This document shows positions 10,453 to 21,815 of a DNA stretch of 64,000 bases, in pieces; the stretch's first letter is position 1, and each line of letters begins with the position of its first letter. This stretch comes from Hordeum vulgare subsp. vulgare (lineage: Eukaryota; Streptophyta; Magnoliopsida; Poales; Poaceae). The position numbers and the translations under genes were made by a program. The DNA is taken from the NCBI RefSeq assembly GCF_904849725.1, contig NC_058523.1, forward strand, positions 209,339,689 to 209,403,688, read 5' to 3'. The notes beneath the pieces are model-generated. The model made no database searches and was not told the origin of the DNA. It saw nothing but the letters and a program-made list of their open reading frames with translations.

Positions 10453-11134
10453 TCACGTATAGTCATCTCTGGTGCTCAAACCATAGGTAGCGTGATCATT
10501 TATCATATTAAGATTTTCATCTTTATTAGATGACTCACCACTAGCTTTAGGAACAAAAACAGGCTTGACAGTCTTTTTGAGAGTAAGATTTGGAGTATTT
10601 TGCACAACGGCAAAAGCGGAACCCAAGTTGGTTATGACATATTCTAATTTGCCAATTCTAGAGGAATCATTAACTATAAGTTCCTTCTCCTTTAAATTTT
10701 TGAAAAAGTTTCCCACTTTGGATCTGTACTGAGAAATTTGATTGTGGATCTTTCTATCCAAACCCTCAATAAGTTCAACTGTGGCAATTTTGTTTTCAAT
10801 AGCATCAAGCATTTGCATCACGTGTCCCAAGGTCAAGATAGTTCCATTAACCATGAGCGGGGGTGAGACTACCAAATTAATGATACCTCTATAGGAGTCA
10901 ACAGTATGGTCCCCAAAAAGTGCCGCCTACAATGGTATCAAGGATATACCTATTCCAAGGAGAAATTCCAAAATAGAAACTGCGAAGGAGGACGGTAGTG
11001 GATTGCTTACGAGTAGATCTACTTTGAGCATTGCAAATCCTGTACCAAGCGTCCTTCAAATTTTCTTCCTCATTCTGCATGAAATTGAGAACTTCATTTT
11101 TAGGGGTGTCATTTGGAGTGGTGGGTCTATCCAT
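10453..11134 (-). pseudogene. Gag-like ORF of B unit 1, frameshifted
   Basis: This is the same protein family as 5183-5866. The first 78 residues are open from ATG at 11134 (AWYRICNAQSRSTRKQSTTV is visible). The frame is lost at the GGNFLG block near 10915, where a base is missing compared with unit 2. The second part is open from about 10875 to the stop at 10453 and ends STRDDYT. A few substitutions separate it from unit 2, so the two units have evolved independently for some time, or have different parents. Confidence 0.8.
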
Positions 11135-11341
11135 TGATGGACAATCTCACACACAAACGAGCAGGAAGAGAGAGTGAAACGGGCAAAAGAAAACAACAAA
11201 AAGGCAAAAGGAAACGGCGAAGGAGAAAGGCGAATGAAAACGACAAATGTGAAGTGGGGGAGAGGAAAACGAGAGGCAACTGGCAACAAAAGTAAATGCA
11301 AGAGAAGAGTTTGTGAGACCTACTTGGATAGATCTTGATTT

Positions 11342-11500
11342 CTCCTCCCCGACAACGGCGCCAGAAATACTTCTGATGTTTGCTGTGTATCCCCGGCAAC
11401 GGTGCCAGTAATACTTCTGCTACTGCAACAAAAGACCTTCCAACGACGCCAGAAATAGGAGTGTTGCTTGATACTCCTCAGTAACGGCACCAGGAATCCT
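11342..11500 (-). promoter_or_regulatory. Array of four primer-binding-site-like motifs (B unit 1)
   Basis: The arrangement matches unit 2: motifs at about 11478-11500, 11440-11457, 11391-11413 and 11346-11368 on the minus strand. The copy at 11346-11368 keeps GGCGCC, where unit 2 has GGTGCC. Confidence 0.65.
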
Positions 11501-11505
11501 TTAGC

Positions 11506-13057
11506 TGCGGCTAAGCCTTAAGGGACTTCCTAGGCAAGTATGCAAAGGATTTCCCCCGTGGCCTTGGAGCCTTGCGTTGGTGTTCGCTTGAAGCGGAAAG
11601 GGTGATGTAGCGTAGCGGTGGTAAGTATTTCCCTCACTTTGAGAACCAAGGTATCAATCCGGCGGAAGAGTATCTCAAGATCCTGCACAAACACAAAAGC
11701 TTGCACCCAACGCTATGAAGGGGTTGTCAATCCCTTATAGATTGTTTGCCAAGTGAGAACTGAAAGCAACAAAGTAACAAAGCAAAGTAAAAGCGGAGGT
11801 GTAAACAATGGATGTGAATAGACCCTAGGGCCGTAGTGTTTACTAGTGGCTTCTCTCATGAAAGCAAGTAGACGGTGGGTGAACAAATTACGATCGAGCA
11901 ATTGATAGAACTGTGGAGAGTCGTGACGATATCTATGCAGTGATTATTTCTATAGGCATCATGTCCGAAACAAGTAGACCGATACTGTCTGCATCAACTA
12001 CTATTACTCCACATGTCGACCGCTATCCAGCATGCATCTAGTGTATTAAGTTCATAAGAACAAAGTAACGCCTTAAGCAAGATGACATAATGTAGAGGGA
12101 TAATCTCAAACCAATGATAAAAACCCCATCTTTTTACCCTTGATGGCAACTGCTTCATGTGTGCCTTGCTGCCCCTACTATCACTGGGAAAGGTCACCGC
12201 ATGGCAGAACCCAAAACCAAGCACTTCTCCCATTGCAAGAATCATAGATCTAGTTGGCCAAACAAAACCCAAGACTCGGAGAGACTTAGAAGGATATCAA
12301 ATCATGCATATAAGAAATCAGCAAAGACTCAAATATATATCATAGATAATCTGATCACAAGTCCATAATTCATCAGATCTCGACAAACACACCGCCAAAG
12401 AAGATTACATCGGATAGATCTCCATGAAGATCATGGAGAACTTTGTATTGAAGATCCAAGAGAGAGAAGAAGCCATCTAGCTACTAACTACGGACCCATA
12501 GGTCTGAAGTGAACTACTCACGAGTCATTGGAGGGGCGATGATGATGATGATGAAGAAGCCCTCGACCTCCAAAGTCCCGTCCGGGAGGGCGCTGGGAAG
12601 GGTCTCCAGATGAGATCTCGCGAAAACGGAAGCTTGCGGCGGCGGAAAAGTATTTTCGAGGATCCCCTGGTTTTTTGCGAAATATTTGGGAATATATAGG
12701 CGCAAAACCTAGGTCAGGAGGCAGACAGGGAAGCCACAAGCTTGCCCACCGCCGCCTCCCCCTCGTGGCGTGGTGCAAGCTTGTGGGCTCCCTGGGGCCC
12801 ACCTGGTTTGGCTCAAAGGCTCCCTGGTCTTCTTTCGTTCGGGAAAAAATCATTTCGGGGATTTTGTTCCGTTTGGACTCCATTCCAAAATCAGATCTGA
12901 AAAAGAGTCAAAAACACGGAAAAACAAGAACTGACACTTGGCACTGAATCAATAAGTTAGTCCCCAAAAATATATAAAAAGGTACATAAAACATACAAAG
13001 AAGACAAGATAACAACGTGAAACCATCAAAAATTATAGATACGTTTGAGACGTATCA
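11506..13057 (-). repeat. 5' LTR of complex B
   Basis: On the minus strand it starts TGATACGTCTCAAACGTATC (13057 downwards) and ends ...GGCTTAGCCGCA at 11506, followed by a PBS-like site. The plus-side flank ATGGG continues directly into element C internal sequence, so this is the true outer edge of the insertion. Confidence 0.8.
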
Positions 13058-13527
13058 ATGGGCATCTCCATAGCCCGTTGATACGCATAGTTGATAAGAG
13101 ACATTCTTGTCCACATTCATCCCTTTGAATTCTACCACCATATTCTATTCCAGCCTTATGCTATATCCATGGTTCACGCTCATATATTGCGCAAGTAATG
13201 AAAACCTAAAGCTTGTTAAAAAGTATGACCCAATTGCTTGAATTGACACGGTTCTTAACATTTGTATTTATGTGGTGAGGACGGAGCCATGCTATATTTA
13301 TATGATAAAATGAATAGGTAGTGAACATTCTTTAAGGATCGTATGCTTTGAAACTTGAAGGCTATGTTGCTTGTGTTTATAAGCATGCTATGTTGATGTT
13401 TGTTAATTCATCGTTTCTCTATGATCAAATATGCAATATATTACATATTGGGTAGCATGTCACATCAAAAATTCTGTTTTTATATGTTACCTACTCGAGG
13501 ACGAGCATGAATTAAGCTTGGGGATGC

Positions 13528-13860
13528 TGATACGTCTCCAACGTATCTATAAATTTTGATTGTTCCATGATATTATATTGTCTTTATGGGATACTTTTTG
13601 GGTATTATATACCAATTTATATTACTTTTGAGCACTAACCTATTGACCTAGTGCCCAGTGCCAATTGCTGTTTTGTGTGTCTTAGTTTTTCAGTCTTACA
13701 GTACCAAACGAAGTCCAATTGCCACGAAACTTTTTGGTGATTTCTTCTGGACAAAAAGAAGACTTGGAAGCTTCGGGAGGAGGCCTAAAGCTTCACAAGG
13801 GGAGCACCACACGAGAGCGCACGCCCAGGGGGGTGGCCACGCCTATTGCCTCGTGCTCCC
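13528..13860 (+). repeat. 3' LTR of element C, upstream part
   Basis: Begins TGATACGTCTCCAACGTATC at 13528, directly after AAGCTTGGGGATGC. It is interrupted at 13860 by solo LTR D; the rest of the LTR resumes at 15423. Confidence 0.8.
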
Positions 13861-15417
13861 TACTACTTCTTGTTGATGTGTTGGTTTGCCTCCAAGCTTA
13901 AAGGGTGATGTAACACATCGATGGCAAGTATTTTCCTCAGTTAAGAATCCAATGTATCAATCCAGTAGGAAGATCCACAAGACTATGCAAGTAACACCTG
14001 CACACAAATAGGCAATCCTTGCAACCCAACGTGTGGAGGAGTTGTCAATCCTGCGTGGGTAAAGTAAGGATAGATTGATAGATGCAAATAAGAGTCATAG
14101 CAAACAGAACGCATCAAGGTATTTTTGGTTTTTTCATAATATAGATCTGAAAACAAAAGAGCAAATAAAACAGAAACGTAAATAGAAAAGTAGAGATTGC
14201 AAATAGATGATGTGAAGTAGACCCGGGGGCCATAGGTTTCACTAGTGGATTCCATCGAGAAAATAGCAAACGGTGAGTAGACAAATTACTGTTGGGCAAT
14301 TGGTAGAAGAGAAAATAATTATGGCGATGTTCAATACAATGATCATGTATATAGGCATCATGTCCAAGACAAGTAGAACAACTTCTGCCTGCATCTACTT
14401 CTATTTCTCCACACATGGATCGCTATCCAGCATGCATCTAGTGTATTGAGTTCATGGAGAAACGAAGTAATGCGTTAAGAACAATGACATGATGTAGACA
14501 AGATCTATTCATGTAGGGATATATCCCATAGTTTTATCCTTGATAGCAATGATACATGCGTGCGATGTCTCTTTCTGTCACTCAGATTGAGCACTGCCAG
14601 ATCGAACCCATCACAAAGAACCTCTCCCCATTTCAAGATAAAAGATCAAGTTGGCCAGACAAAATCCAACTATCGGAGAAGAATTACAAGGCTATAATAA
14701 TCAAGCATGAATATGTTTTCATAGATTTGTTCAGAAACTCAGAATTCTTCGGATCCCAACAAACACACCGCAAAATAAAGAGTTACATAATATGGATTCC
14801 AAGAGATCATTGTATTGAGAAACAAAACGAGAGAGAAAGCCATCTAACTCCTGCCTATGGACCCGTAGGTCTGAAATGAACTACTCATGCATCATCGGAG
14901 GAGCACCAAATGAGGATGGTGAACCCCTCCGTGATCGTGTTCCTCTATAGAACGGGCTCTAGATTGGATTTCGTGGCTCTTAAACTTGCGGCGGTTGAAA
15001 CAATTTTCTGTTGACTCCTCTAGGGCTTTCTGAATATTGGGGTATTTATAGAGCTGAGAGGCAGTGGAGGAGGTGACCGTGGGCCCCACTAGACACCAGA
15101 CCGCACCAGGGGCCTTTGGCATGCCTTGATGTCTAGTACCCCCTAGGCCTTGTCTGCTACTCATTCTTAGCTCCCAAGTTTTCTTCTGGTCCAAAACAAA
15201 TCTCCGTAAAGTTTCATGGCATTTGGTCCTCATGTGATATGGATTTTCTGCGAAGGAAAAAAAACAGCAAAAAATAATAACTAGAACTAGGCACCATGTC
15301 AATAGGTTAGTCCTAAAAATGATATAAAGTTGCTATAAATTGATCATAGAACATCCAAGAATGATAATATAACAACATGGAACAATAGAAAATTATAGAT
15401 ACGTGGGAGACATATCA
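13861..15417 (-). mobile_element. Solo LTR D with target-site duplication CTCCC
   Basis: On the minus strand it runs from TGATATGTCTCCCACGTATC (15417 downwards) to ...CAACAAGAAGTAGTA (13861); the expected terminal CA has become TA. It is flanked by CTCCC at 13856-13860 and 15418-15422. No internal domain is present, so this is a solo LTR left by LTR-LTR recombination. The reading frame on the minus strand near 14892-15302 shows no domain. Confidence 0.8.
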
Positions 15418-15422
15418 CTCCC

Positions 15423-16650
15423 CTCGGCTTCCTCGTGGCGTACCTCTTTGCCCTATAAATTCACATTAATCCCGAAAAGCCTAGAGAGTACCCCGAAATA
15501 ATTTTTCCGTCATCGCATGTCTCTATTCCAACATGAGGCCATCTGGAGCCCTTTTCCCATGCCTTGTCGGAGGTGGAATCGATCATGGAGGACCTCTACA
15601 TAAACCTAGTTGCTTCCATGGTGATGTGTGAGTAGTTCACCACAAACCAAATCATCTGTAGTTAGTACCTAGATGACTATCTATCTCTCTTCATCTTCAA
15701 TACAAGGATCATCACATCTTTCCTTTGATCTATATGATGTAACTCTTTTATGCAGTGTGTTTGTTGGGATCCGATGAATTGTGGGGTTATGTTCAGATTA
15801 TTCATGATAGATATTTGAGTCTTCTCTGAAATATTAATATGGTTCTTATCTGCCTAATCATCAAGCTTCGTAAATCTCTTCGATCTATTGATTTGCTTTG
15901 GCCAAGTAGATTGATCTTTCTTCAATGAGAGAGGTGCATTGTAGTGGGTTCAATCTGACAGATTTCTATATCCCAATGACAGACAGGGACAAGATACAGA
16001 TTTGTATTGTTTCCACTAAGGATAAAACAATGGGGTTAATTCATATCAATTGACCTCTCTTTGTCTACATCATGTCATTGTTCTCCAAGCATTAATCTAT
16101 TTTACTTAATATTCTAGATACATGCTGGATAGCGCTCGATGGGTGGAGTAATACTAATAGGTGCAAGCAGGAGTCAACCTATTTTCTTATGGACATGATG
16201 CCTATATACACATGATCATTGCCGTGAATATCGGTAAACTATCCGCTTTTCTACCAATTGCCTAAAAATAATTTGTCTAACCACTGTATATTTTCTTTCA
16301 TGAGAGATGACACTAGGGAACACTATGGCCCTCGGGTCTATTCACTTATATATTTACAAACGCTAAAATTTCCGCTATGCCTTTAATTATTTGTTATTTA
16401 CTTTTCACATTGCAACTTTCAACCACACTACTTACTTCCTTGCAAATAACGAGACAAGGGGATTGACAACCCTCTTGCCCACGCTGGGTGCAAGTTTTGT
16501 TTCTTTTTGTGCACTTGCCGAAGATGGGGGTTTGTTGTTACTTATATTGGTTCAATAAACCTTGGTTCTCTACTGATGGAAATACTTACCTATATTATGC
16601 TTCATCACCGGTACCTCTTCATGGAAACCCAACGTAGATCACAAGCATCA
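15423..16650 (+). repeat. 3' LTR of element C, downstream part
   Basis: Continues the LTR interrupted at 13860, with the usual order of LTR landmarks (CTATAAATTC near 15456, GTGAGTAGTTCACCAC near 15628, CCAACGTAGATCACAAGCA at the end). A 43-base unit starting AACCCAACG is duplicated at 16626 and 16669, so the exact end is 16650 or 16693. Confidence 0.7.
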
Positions 16651-16821
16651 CCCCTCCTCTTCGGAGAATAACCCAACGCAGATCACAAGCATCACCTACT
16701 AGCGATGAGATGTCTTCATCCTCTTGTACGGTGCGCATCCACGGCGCCTCGTCGATGAGCTGGTCGATTTGACGGTCGTACGATGCCCCTAGCCCCTATA
16801 CAACAGGTCCTAGACCTAGCC
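16651..16821 (-). other. Short interval between LTRs with a coding-like minus-strand frame
   Basis: On the minus strand about 40 codons from 16795 to 16680 are open and read like protein (YDRQIDQLIDEAPWMRTVQE, then DEDISSLVGDA). There is no start codon and no recognised domain. It may be the pre-insertion target of element C, for example a piece of another transposon gene. Confidence 0.3.
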
Positions 16822-19164
16822 TGTGACACCCTGTGTTTTTCCACTGCCGATTAAGTCAACATAACTCAAAAATTAGGACCAACTAAAACTTTTGTGTGCA
16901 CTTGTGATGGTTGACTTGATTGTGATGGCTTGGTTGTTTGATTATGTTATAGAATCACGAACTTCCTCCTACTCTCTAGACTCATTTTCTTGTTCCAAAT
17001 CCTTGTACAATGACCATACCATGTGTATAGTACAAACAAATATTTTTATAAGATATTATTTTGACCAAAAAGCTTTTATTTAATTTAAGCTTTCAAAAAA
17101 CCCGTCACTTGGGATTTGTACTACAAGTCCTCAAATTAGAGATGATGTTTTGCCCCAAATATTTCATTTAAATCCCATTATCAAAAAGACGTCCCAAAAC
17201 CAAAAATTTAATATTTTAAAATTTATTTTCCTATTTTATTTAAATACCTTTTTATGTGTCCACAAGTAATATTTTATAAAGAAAAAATTATTTTCTTGCT
17301 TCCAACATACTTGAGAAAAATTAGGGATACTCATTGGACATATATTGTCCATATATAAGAGTTTCAACACATGCCATGTTCAAAATAATGGACAAAACCC
17401 TCCAAAAACCTTTCTCCCTATTCTAAGCTTTTGAAATATTTCTATAAGAAATGTTCTCAAATAATTCAAGTAAAATTCTAGCATATCACACATGATATGT
17501 GATGATTTTGCCAGGTTTTATCTCAATCCAAGTTGATTTGATTCACCAAAAAAGTCCAAAACCATATTAGTCAAGAACCAAATTTGAGCAACTTTACATT
17601 CCAAGTTTGTCCTTTTGCTCTAAAATTTTGTGGACATGTTCTAGTACCCTAATGATGCATCCACACGAGGTGGTGCATCAAAGAGAACGGACCCACCTGT
17701 CCAAAGCCCCTCAAAACCACTTCTGTTGATTTCTATAATTGACAATATTTGCATTCTCAAGTTTCTCGAATTGATCCCAAACTTTTTGGGCATGCTCGAA
17801 TGCTCAAATAATGCCACAACACCAAGTGGTGCATTAGGGAATTAATTTGCTTGGATTTATATAGAGAAAACTATTTCTACCCATTTCTAGGGTTTATCAA
17901 GTTTACATTGTCAACTTTCACCATATAATATCAAAATTATTGATCAGGGCCAAATGGAATTACCATTTCCCCTTGGTAAGTCTCAAGGCCATTGGATAGC
18001 CCTAGATGCCCGTGGACAACATCAAACACTTTCTGCCGTGAGCATGTGGACAAGAGAAGTTGACCCTCAGATATTCTCCTTGCTCCAAGATTTTTATCAC
18101 ATCCTTTGCTAACCCTCTTCTACCCCTAGCAACTCTACCTTCACGAGGGAACAATCATTGGTGGGTAAAACCCTCCCATATGGCTGTTTGGATAGCTTTG
18201 GCATGCCCTTATCCCACCTTTCCTCCCCTTGTGTATTGATGATTTACCCTAGACTTTACCACAACCTCATTTGCATGCCGATGCATCAATCCAAGCCCAA
18301 ACATGGCATGATCATGTGGAAAATATGAGCAAACCATTTAAATCTAAGATTTGGTAGCAAATGTAGCCTTGAACTACAAGTGCTAGCTACACTCCTCTCA
18401 CTGTGCTGGAACTTGGTGGGTATGTAGTCCTTGCATAGCTAGGGCCACTTGACAAGGTTCTGTCCCAAGTGCCCACCAGTAAAAAGCCATTTTCTCAGCC
18501 CCAAGTTGACTGCTACAAACTTAACCGAACTAGAAACCGATTCTACCCAGCCCCATATGGATCCAAACTCCTTTATCACCCTTCCCTATTCGTGCCTCAC
18601 ACGTTAGACATAGTTGGCCTATCAAAAAGTCCTCGTGGACAGACCATGGAGCGGTGACCAAACTGTGGGACTGCATCAACGGCGCTCTGCCGAAGAAAAC
18701 TGTCGTGTAGCTTGCGTCCAGCTACGGCAGGGTGTCCACACCCGCCAGGCATCTCTCCTTGACCACGCACGCCACTCCATGATGCCATCAAGGCTCCAAG
18801 TCACCTCTGGCATGCGTGCCTGCCGTGCCCAGAGCACCCGAGGCGGACCCAAGTTCCCGTCTCCGTCACCCTCCTCTATGTGCCTCCTCCCGAGCCCTCT
18901 AGATACCCTTAGAGCCCCACTCTCTCCTCCACGAATCTCTCTGACCTCCCTCAGCTCTCCTAGTGCCCTATCCTTTCTTCCGCGACCGACATTGATGGCC
19001 ATTGGTCTTGCTCAAATAGGAGCACCTCGGTGCCCCTACCCACTCCTACCCATGGGGAAGAACCTGAGCGACCTCCACGAGCATGCCCTAGTCCTCATGC
19101 GTGCGCTCCTCGAGCAGGGCGAGAGAACCCTCCATTGTCGGCGACCACCTATGCACATGAGAGA
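16822..19164 (+). mobile_element. LTR-like sequence L (Gypsy type, 5' part or solo)
   Basis: Starts TGTGACACCCTGTG at 16822, a typical grass Gypsy LTR beginning. It is AT-rich to about 18580 and GC-rich from 18600 to 19150, the pattern of a long LTR whose leader is GC-rich. No coding domain is present; the 194-codon frame at 18614-19198 is compositional. It is cut by the truncated LTR of element G at about 19165. Family unknown. Confidence 0.45.
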
Positions 19165-20513
19165 TACATTAGAGATACCTATTTTGCACATCTCCTAATG
19201 AGCCGAAACTTCACGAAGAATATTTTTTGAATAAATAAAAAATATTGGAAGAAAGAAGTACTAGAAGGGGGCTGCTAGGTGGCCACTCGGCACCAGGGTG
19301 CGCCAGCCACCCTAACGCTCCCTGGTGGGTAGTGGGCCACCCAAACCACTTTTGGTGACCATCTTCTAGTATATATTCACGTCTCACCTAGAAAAAAAAA
19401 TAAGGGGATGACTTTTGGGATGGAGCTCCACCGTCTCGAGGCAGAATTTGGACAGGAGCACTTTGGCCCTCCGACAGAGTGATTCCGCTAGGGGAACTTC
19501 CGTCCTAGAGGGGGATATCGAGGCCATCATCATCACAAACAACCCTCTCATCTTGTGGAGGCCAATCTTCATCAACATATTCAATAGCACCATGTCCTCT
19601 CAAAACCCTAGTTCATCACTTATGCTCAATCTTGTACTCGAACCTCAGATTGGTACCTGGTGGTGACTAGTAGTGTTGATTGCATCTTGTAGTTGATGCT
19701 TTATGGTTTATTTGGTGGAAGATCATATTTTCAGATCCAATATGCTATTTAATACCCCACTTATCATGATCATGTTCATCACTTGTGATAAGTTACTTTT
19801 GTTCTTTAGGCCACGTGAGAAGTCATGTTGCAAGTAGTCATGTGAAGTTGATATTCGTTCGGTATTTTGATGATATGAATGTTGTGATCCCCATAGTAGT
19901 GTCATGTGAACGTCGACTACATGACACTTCACCATATTTGGGCCTGAGTGAATGCATTGTGGAGTATTTATTATATGATGGGTTGCAAGAGTGATAGAAA
20001 CTTAAACCCTAGTTTATGCGCTATTCCGTAAGGGGCTGATTTGGATCCCTATGTTTGATGCTATGGTTAGAATTTATTCTTAATACTTTTCTCGTAGTTG
20101 CGGATTCTTGCGGGAGGGTTAATCATAAATGGGAGGCTTGTTCAATTACGAAAATCACCCAAGCACCGATCCACTCGCATATCAAATTATGAAAGTACCG
20201 AACGTGAATTAACCCGACATGACGAAAGTGACTAGATGAAATTACCATGTGCCCTCAAGAACACTTTGCCTATTATAAGAAACCGTTCCGACCTGTCCTT
20301 TGGCAGAAAAGGAGTGGGCTAACTTGCTACTTTTATTGTTACTATTTCTACTCATAACTTGTTACAATTATCTTGGTATCAAACAACTTGTTACCGCTAT
20401 TTCAGTGCTTGCAGAAATTACCTTGCTGAAAACCGGTTGTAATTTTCTTCTGCTCTTCGTTGGGTTCGACACTCTTACTTATAAAAAGGACTACGAATGA
20501 TCCCGGGTCATCA
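19165..20513 (+). repeat. 5' LTR of Athila element G, truncated at its 5' side
   Basis: Collinear with the LTR at 49446-50820 from GAGATACCTATTTTGCAC onward, including CCCTGGTGGGTAGTGGGCCA and the end GGGTCATCA at 20513. About 200 bases at the LTR start are missing. Confidence 0.8.
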
Positions 20514-20543
20514 AGACTCTTTTTTGGCGTTGTTTCCTGGGAG
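20514..20543 (+). promoter_or_regulatory. Primer-binding site of element G, degenerate
   Basis: Directly after the LTR end the sequence reads AGACTC then TTTTTTGGCGTTGTTTCCTG, a mutated form of TTTTCTGGCGCCGTTGCCGGGG, the PBS usual for Athila elements. Confidence 0.7.
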
Positions 20544-20606
20544 TGAAGCGCCTTTGGTAAGGGAAAAATTTATATTACCTGCTGAAATTTAGTGTGACTT
20601 GTCATT

Positions 20607-21815
20607 ATGGAAAGTAATCCTTTGAGGGGTTTGTTTGGGGTATCTTCACCTCGACCAGAAACACCTAGAGTTGTCCCCCAACCTACTAAACCTACTGAAA
20701 ATCTTTATTATGAAATTCCATCATGTATGATAGAGAAACTACCAGCTAATCCTTATGCAGGAGATGGAACAAAACATCCCGATATGCACCTAATCTATGT
20801 GGTTGAAGTTTGTGGATTATTTAAGCTTGCAGGTTTATCTGGAAATGAAGTCAAGAAGAAGGTTTTACGTCTATCTTTGGGGGGAAAGCATTGACATGGT
20901 ATAGGCTATATGGTGATACATGATCATGGAACTAGAATCAATTGCAATTGGAGTTTCACCAAAAATATTATCCTATGCATCTTGTTCATCGTGATCGGAA
21001 TTTTATCTATAATTTTTGGCCTCATGAAGGAGGAAGTATCACTCTAGCTTGGGGTATGCTTAATCCAATGTTATATTCATGCCCCAATCATGAGCTCCCG
21101 AGAGAAATTATTATTCAGAATTTTTATGCTCGACTTTCTCGTGATGATCAAACCATGCTTGATACTTCTTGTTCGCGTTCTTTTATGAACAAGACTATTG
21201 AATTCAGGTGGGATCTTTTGGAAAGAATTAAACGCAACTCTGAAGATTTGGAACTTGACAAAAGTAAAGAGTCGGGTGTAAAACTTGAGTTTAATTGTGT
21301 TAAATCTTTTATGAATACCAGCATTTTGTGAAACTTGACTTGACTCTGAGATAGTAGCCTCATTTTGTGAATACCAGCATTTTGTTAAATCGGGTGTAAA
21401 ACTTGATTTCAGCACTAATGGACTTGACTCTGAGATAGTAGCCTCATTTTGTGAAACCTTTGCTACTCATGTTGATCTCCCTAAAGAGAAATGGTTTAAA
21501 TATCATCCACCTGTTAAATAAAAAGTTGAAGAACCAATTAGAGTTGAGGATGAAACTACCATTTACAATGTTGACCCAGTTGTGCCTACTTCTTATATTG
21601 AGAAACCACCTTTCCCTCTTAGGATAAAGGAGCACGCTAAAACTTCAACCATGGTTAACAAAAGTTATGTTAGAACAACCAAACCCTCTGAGGAAATCAA
21701 GGTAGAACCTAGTATTAATATGGTTAAAGATCTGTTGGTCGATAATATTGATGGACATGTTATTTATTTCTGTGATGAAGCTGCTAGAATTGCCAAACCT
21801 GATGCTAAAGATTAA
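20607..21815 (+). pseudogene. Athila-type gag, frameshifted and locally duplicated
   Basis: The start ATG at 20607 opens MESNPLRGLFGVSS. DGTKHPDMHLIYVVEVCGLF (about residues 52-71) belongs to the Athila Gag N-terminal domain. A stop at 20892 and a frame shift follow. The downstream frame 20942-21331 has EFHQKYYPMHLVHRDRNFIY and CPNHELPREIIIQNFYARLS, the core capsid-like part. A local duplication at 21313-21455 breaks the frame again. A third open stretch (21582-21815) carries VKDLLVDNIDGHVIYFCDEA just before the protease. At least three separate lesions make it non-functional. Confidence 0.85.

Larger units (their letters stand above)
5097..13057 (-). mobile_element. Non-autonomous Athila-like complex B: LTR-internal-LTR-internal (tandem, 3' end deleted)
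   Basis: Read on the minus strand the order is LTR (13057-11506), PBS array, Gag-like ORF copy 1 (broken), noncoding region, polypurine tract (7801-7787), LTR (7785-6238), PBS array, then Gag-like ORF copy 2 (intact). The sequence stops abruptly at about 5097 without a 3' LTR. The 5' end is flanked by ATGGG (13058-13062). Element A contains the uninterrupted target at about 59153 (AATGGGCATCTCC). The other flank was removed by a deletion at a GCACAAAAC microhomology (5091-5099). No protease, RT or integrase is present, so mobility must have depended on enzymes from another element. Confidence 0.8.
1745..16650 (+). mobile_element. Athila-like LTR element C, internal remnant plus 3' LTR, with nested insertions
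   Basis: Noncoding internal sequence in + orientation occurs at 1745-2266, 4192-5096 and 13058-13527. It is collinear with element H (51900-54277). A polypurine-type AAGCTTGGGGATGC then precedes the 3' LTR at 13528. The pieces are separated by solo LTR E with an inversion, by complex B, and within the LTR by solo LTR D. Piece 3041-3455 is the same internal sequence inverted. The gag/protease part and the 5' LTR lie outside the window or are lost. The 3' LTR ends near 16650. Confidence 0.75.

Noticed and set aside
18614..19198. 194-codon frame in a GC-rich region
   Set aside because: Low-complexity Ser/Pro/Arg composition inside LTR-like sequence, no domain, and overlapping open frames on both strands as expected from G+C content.
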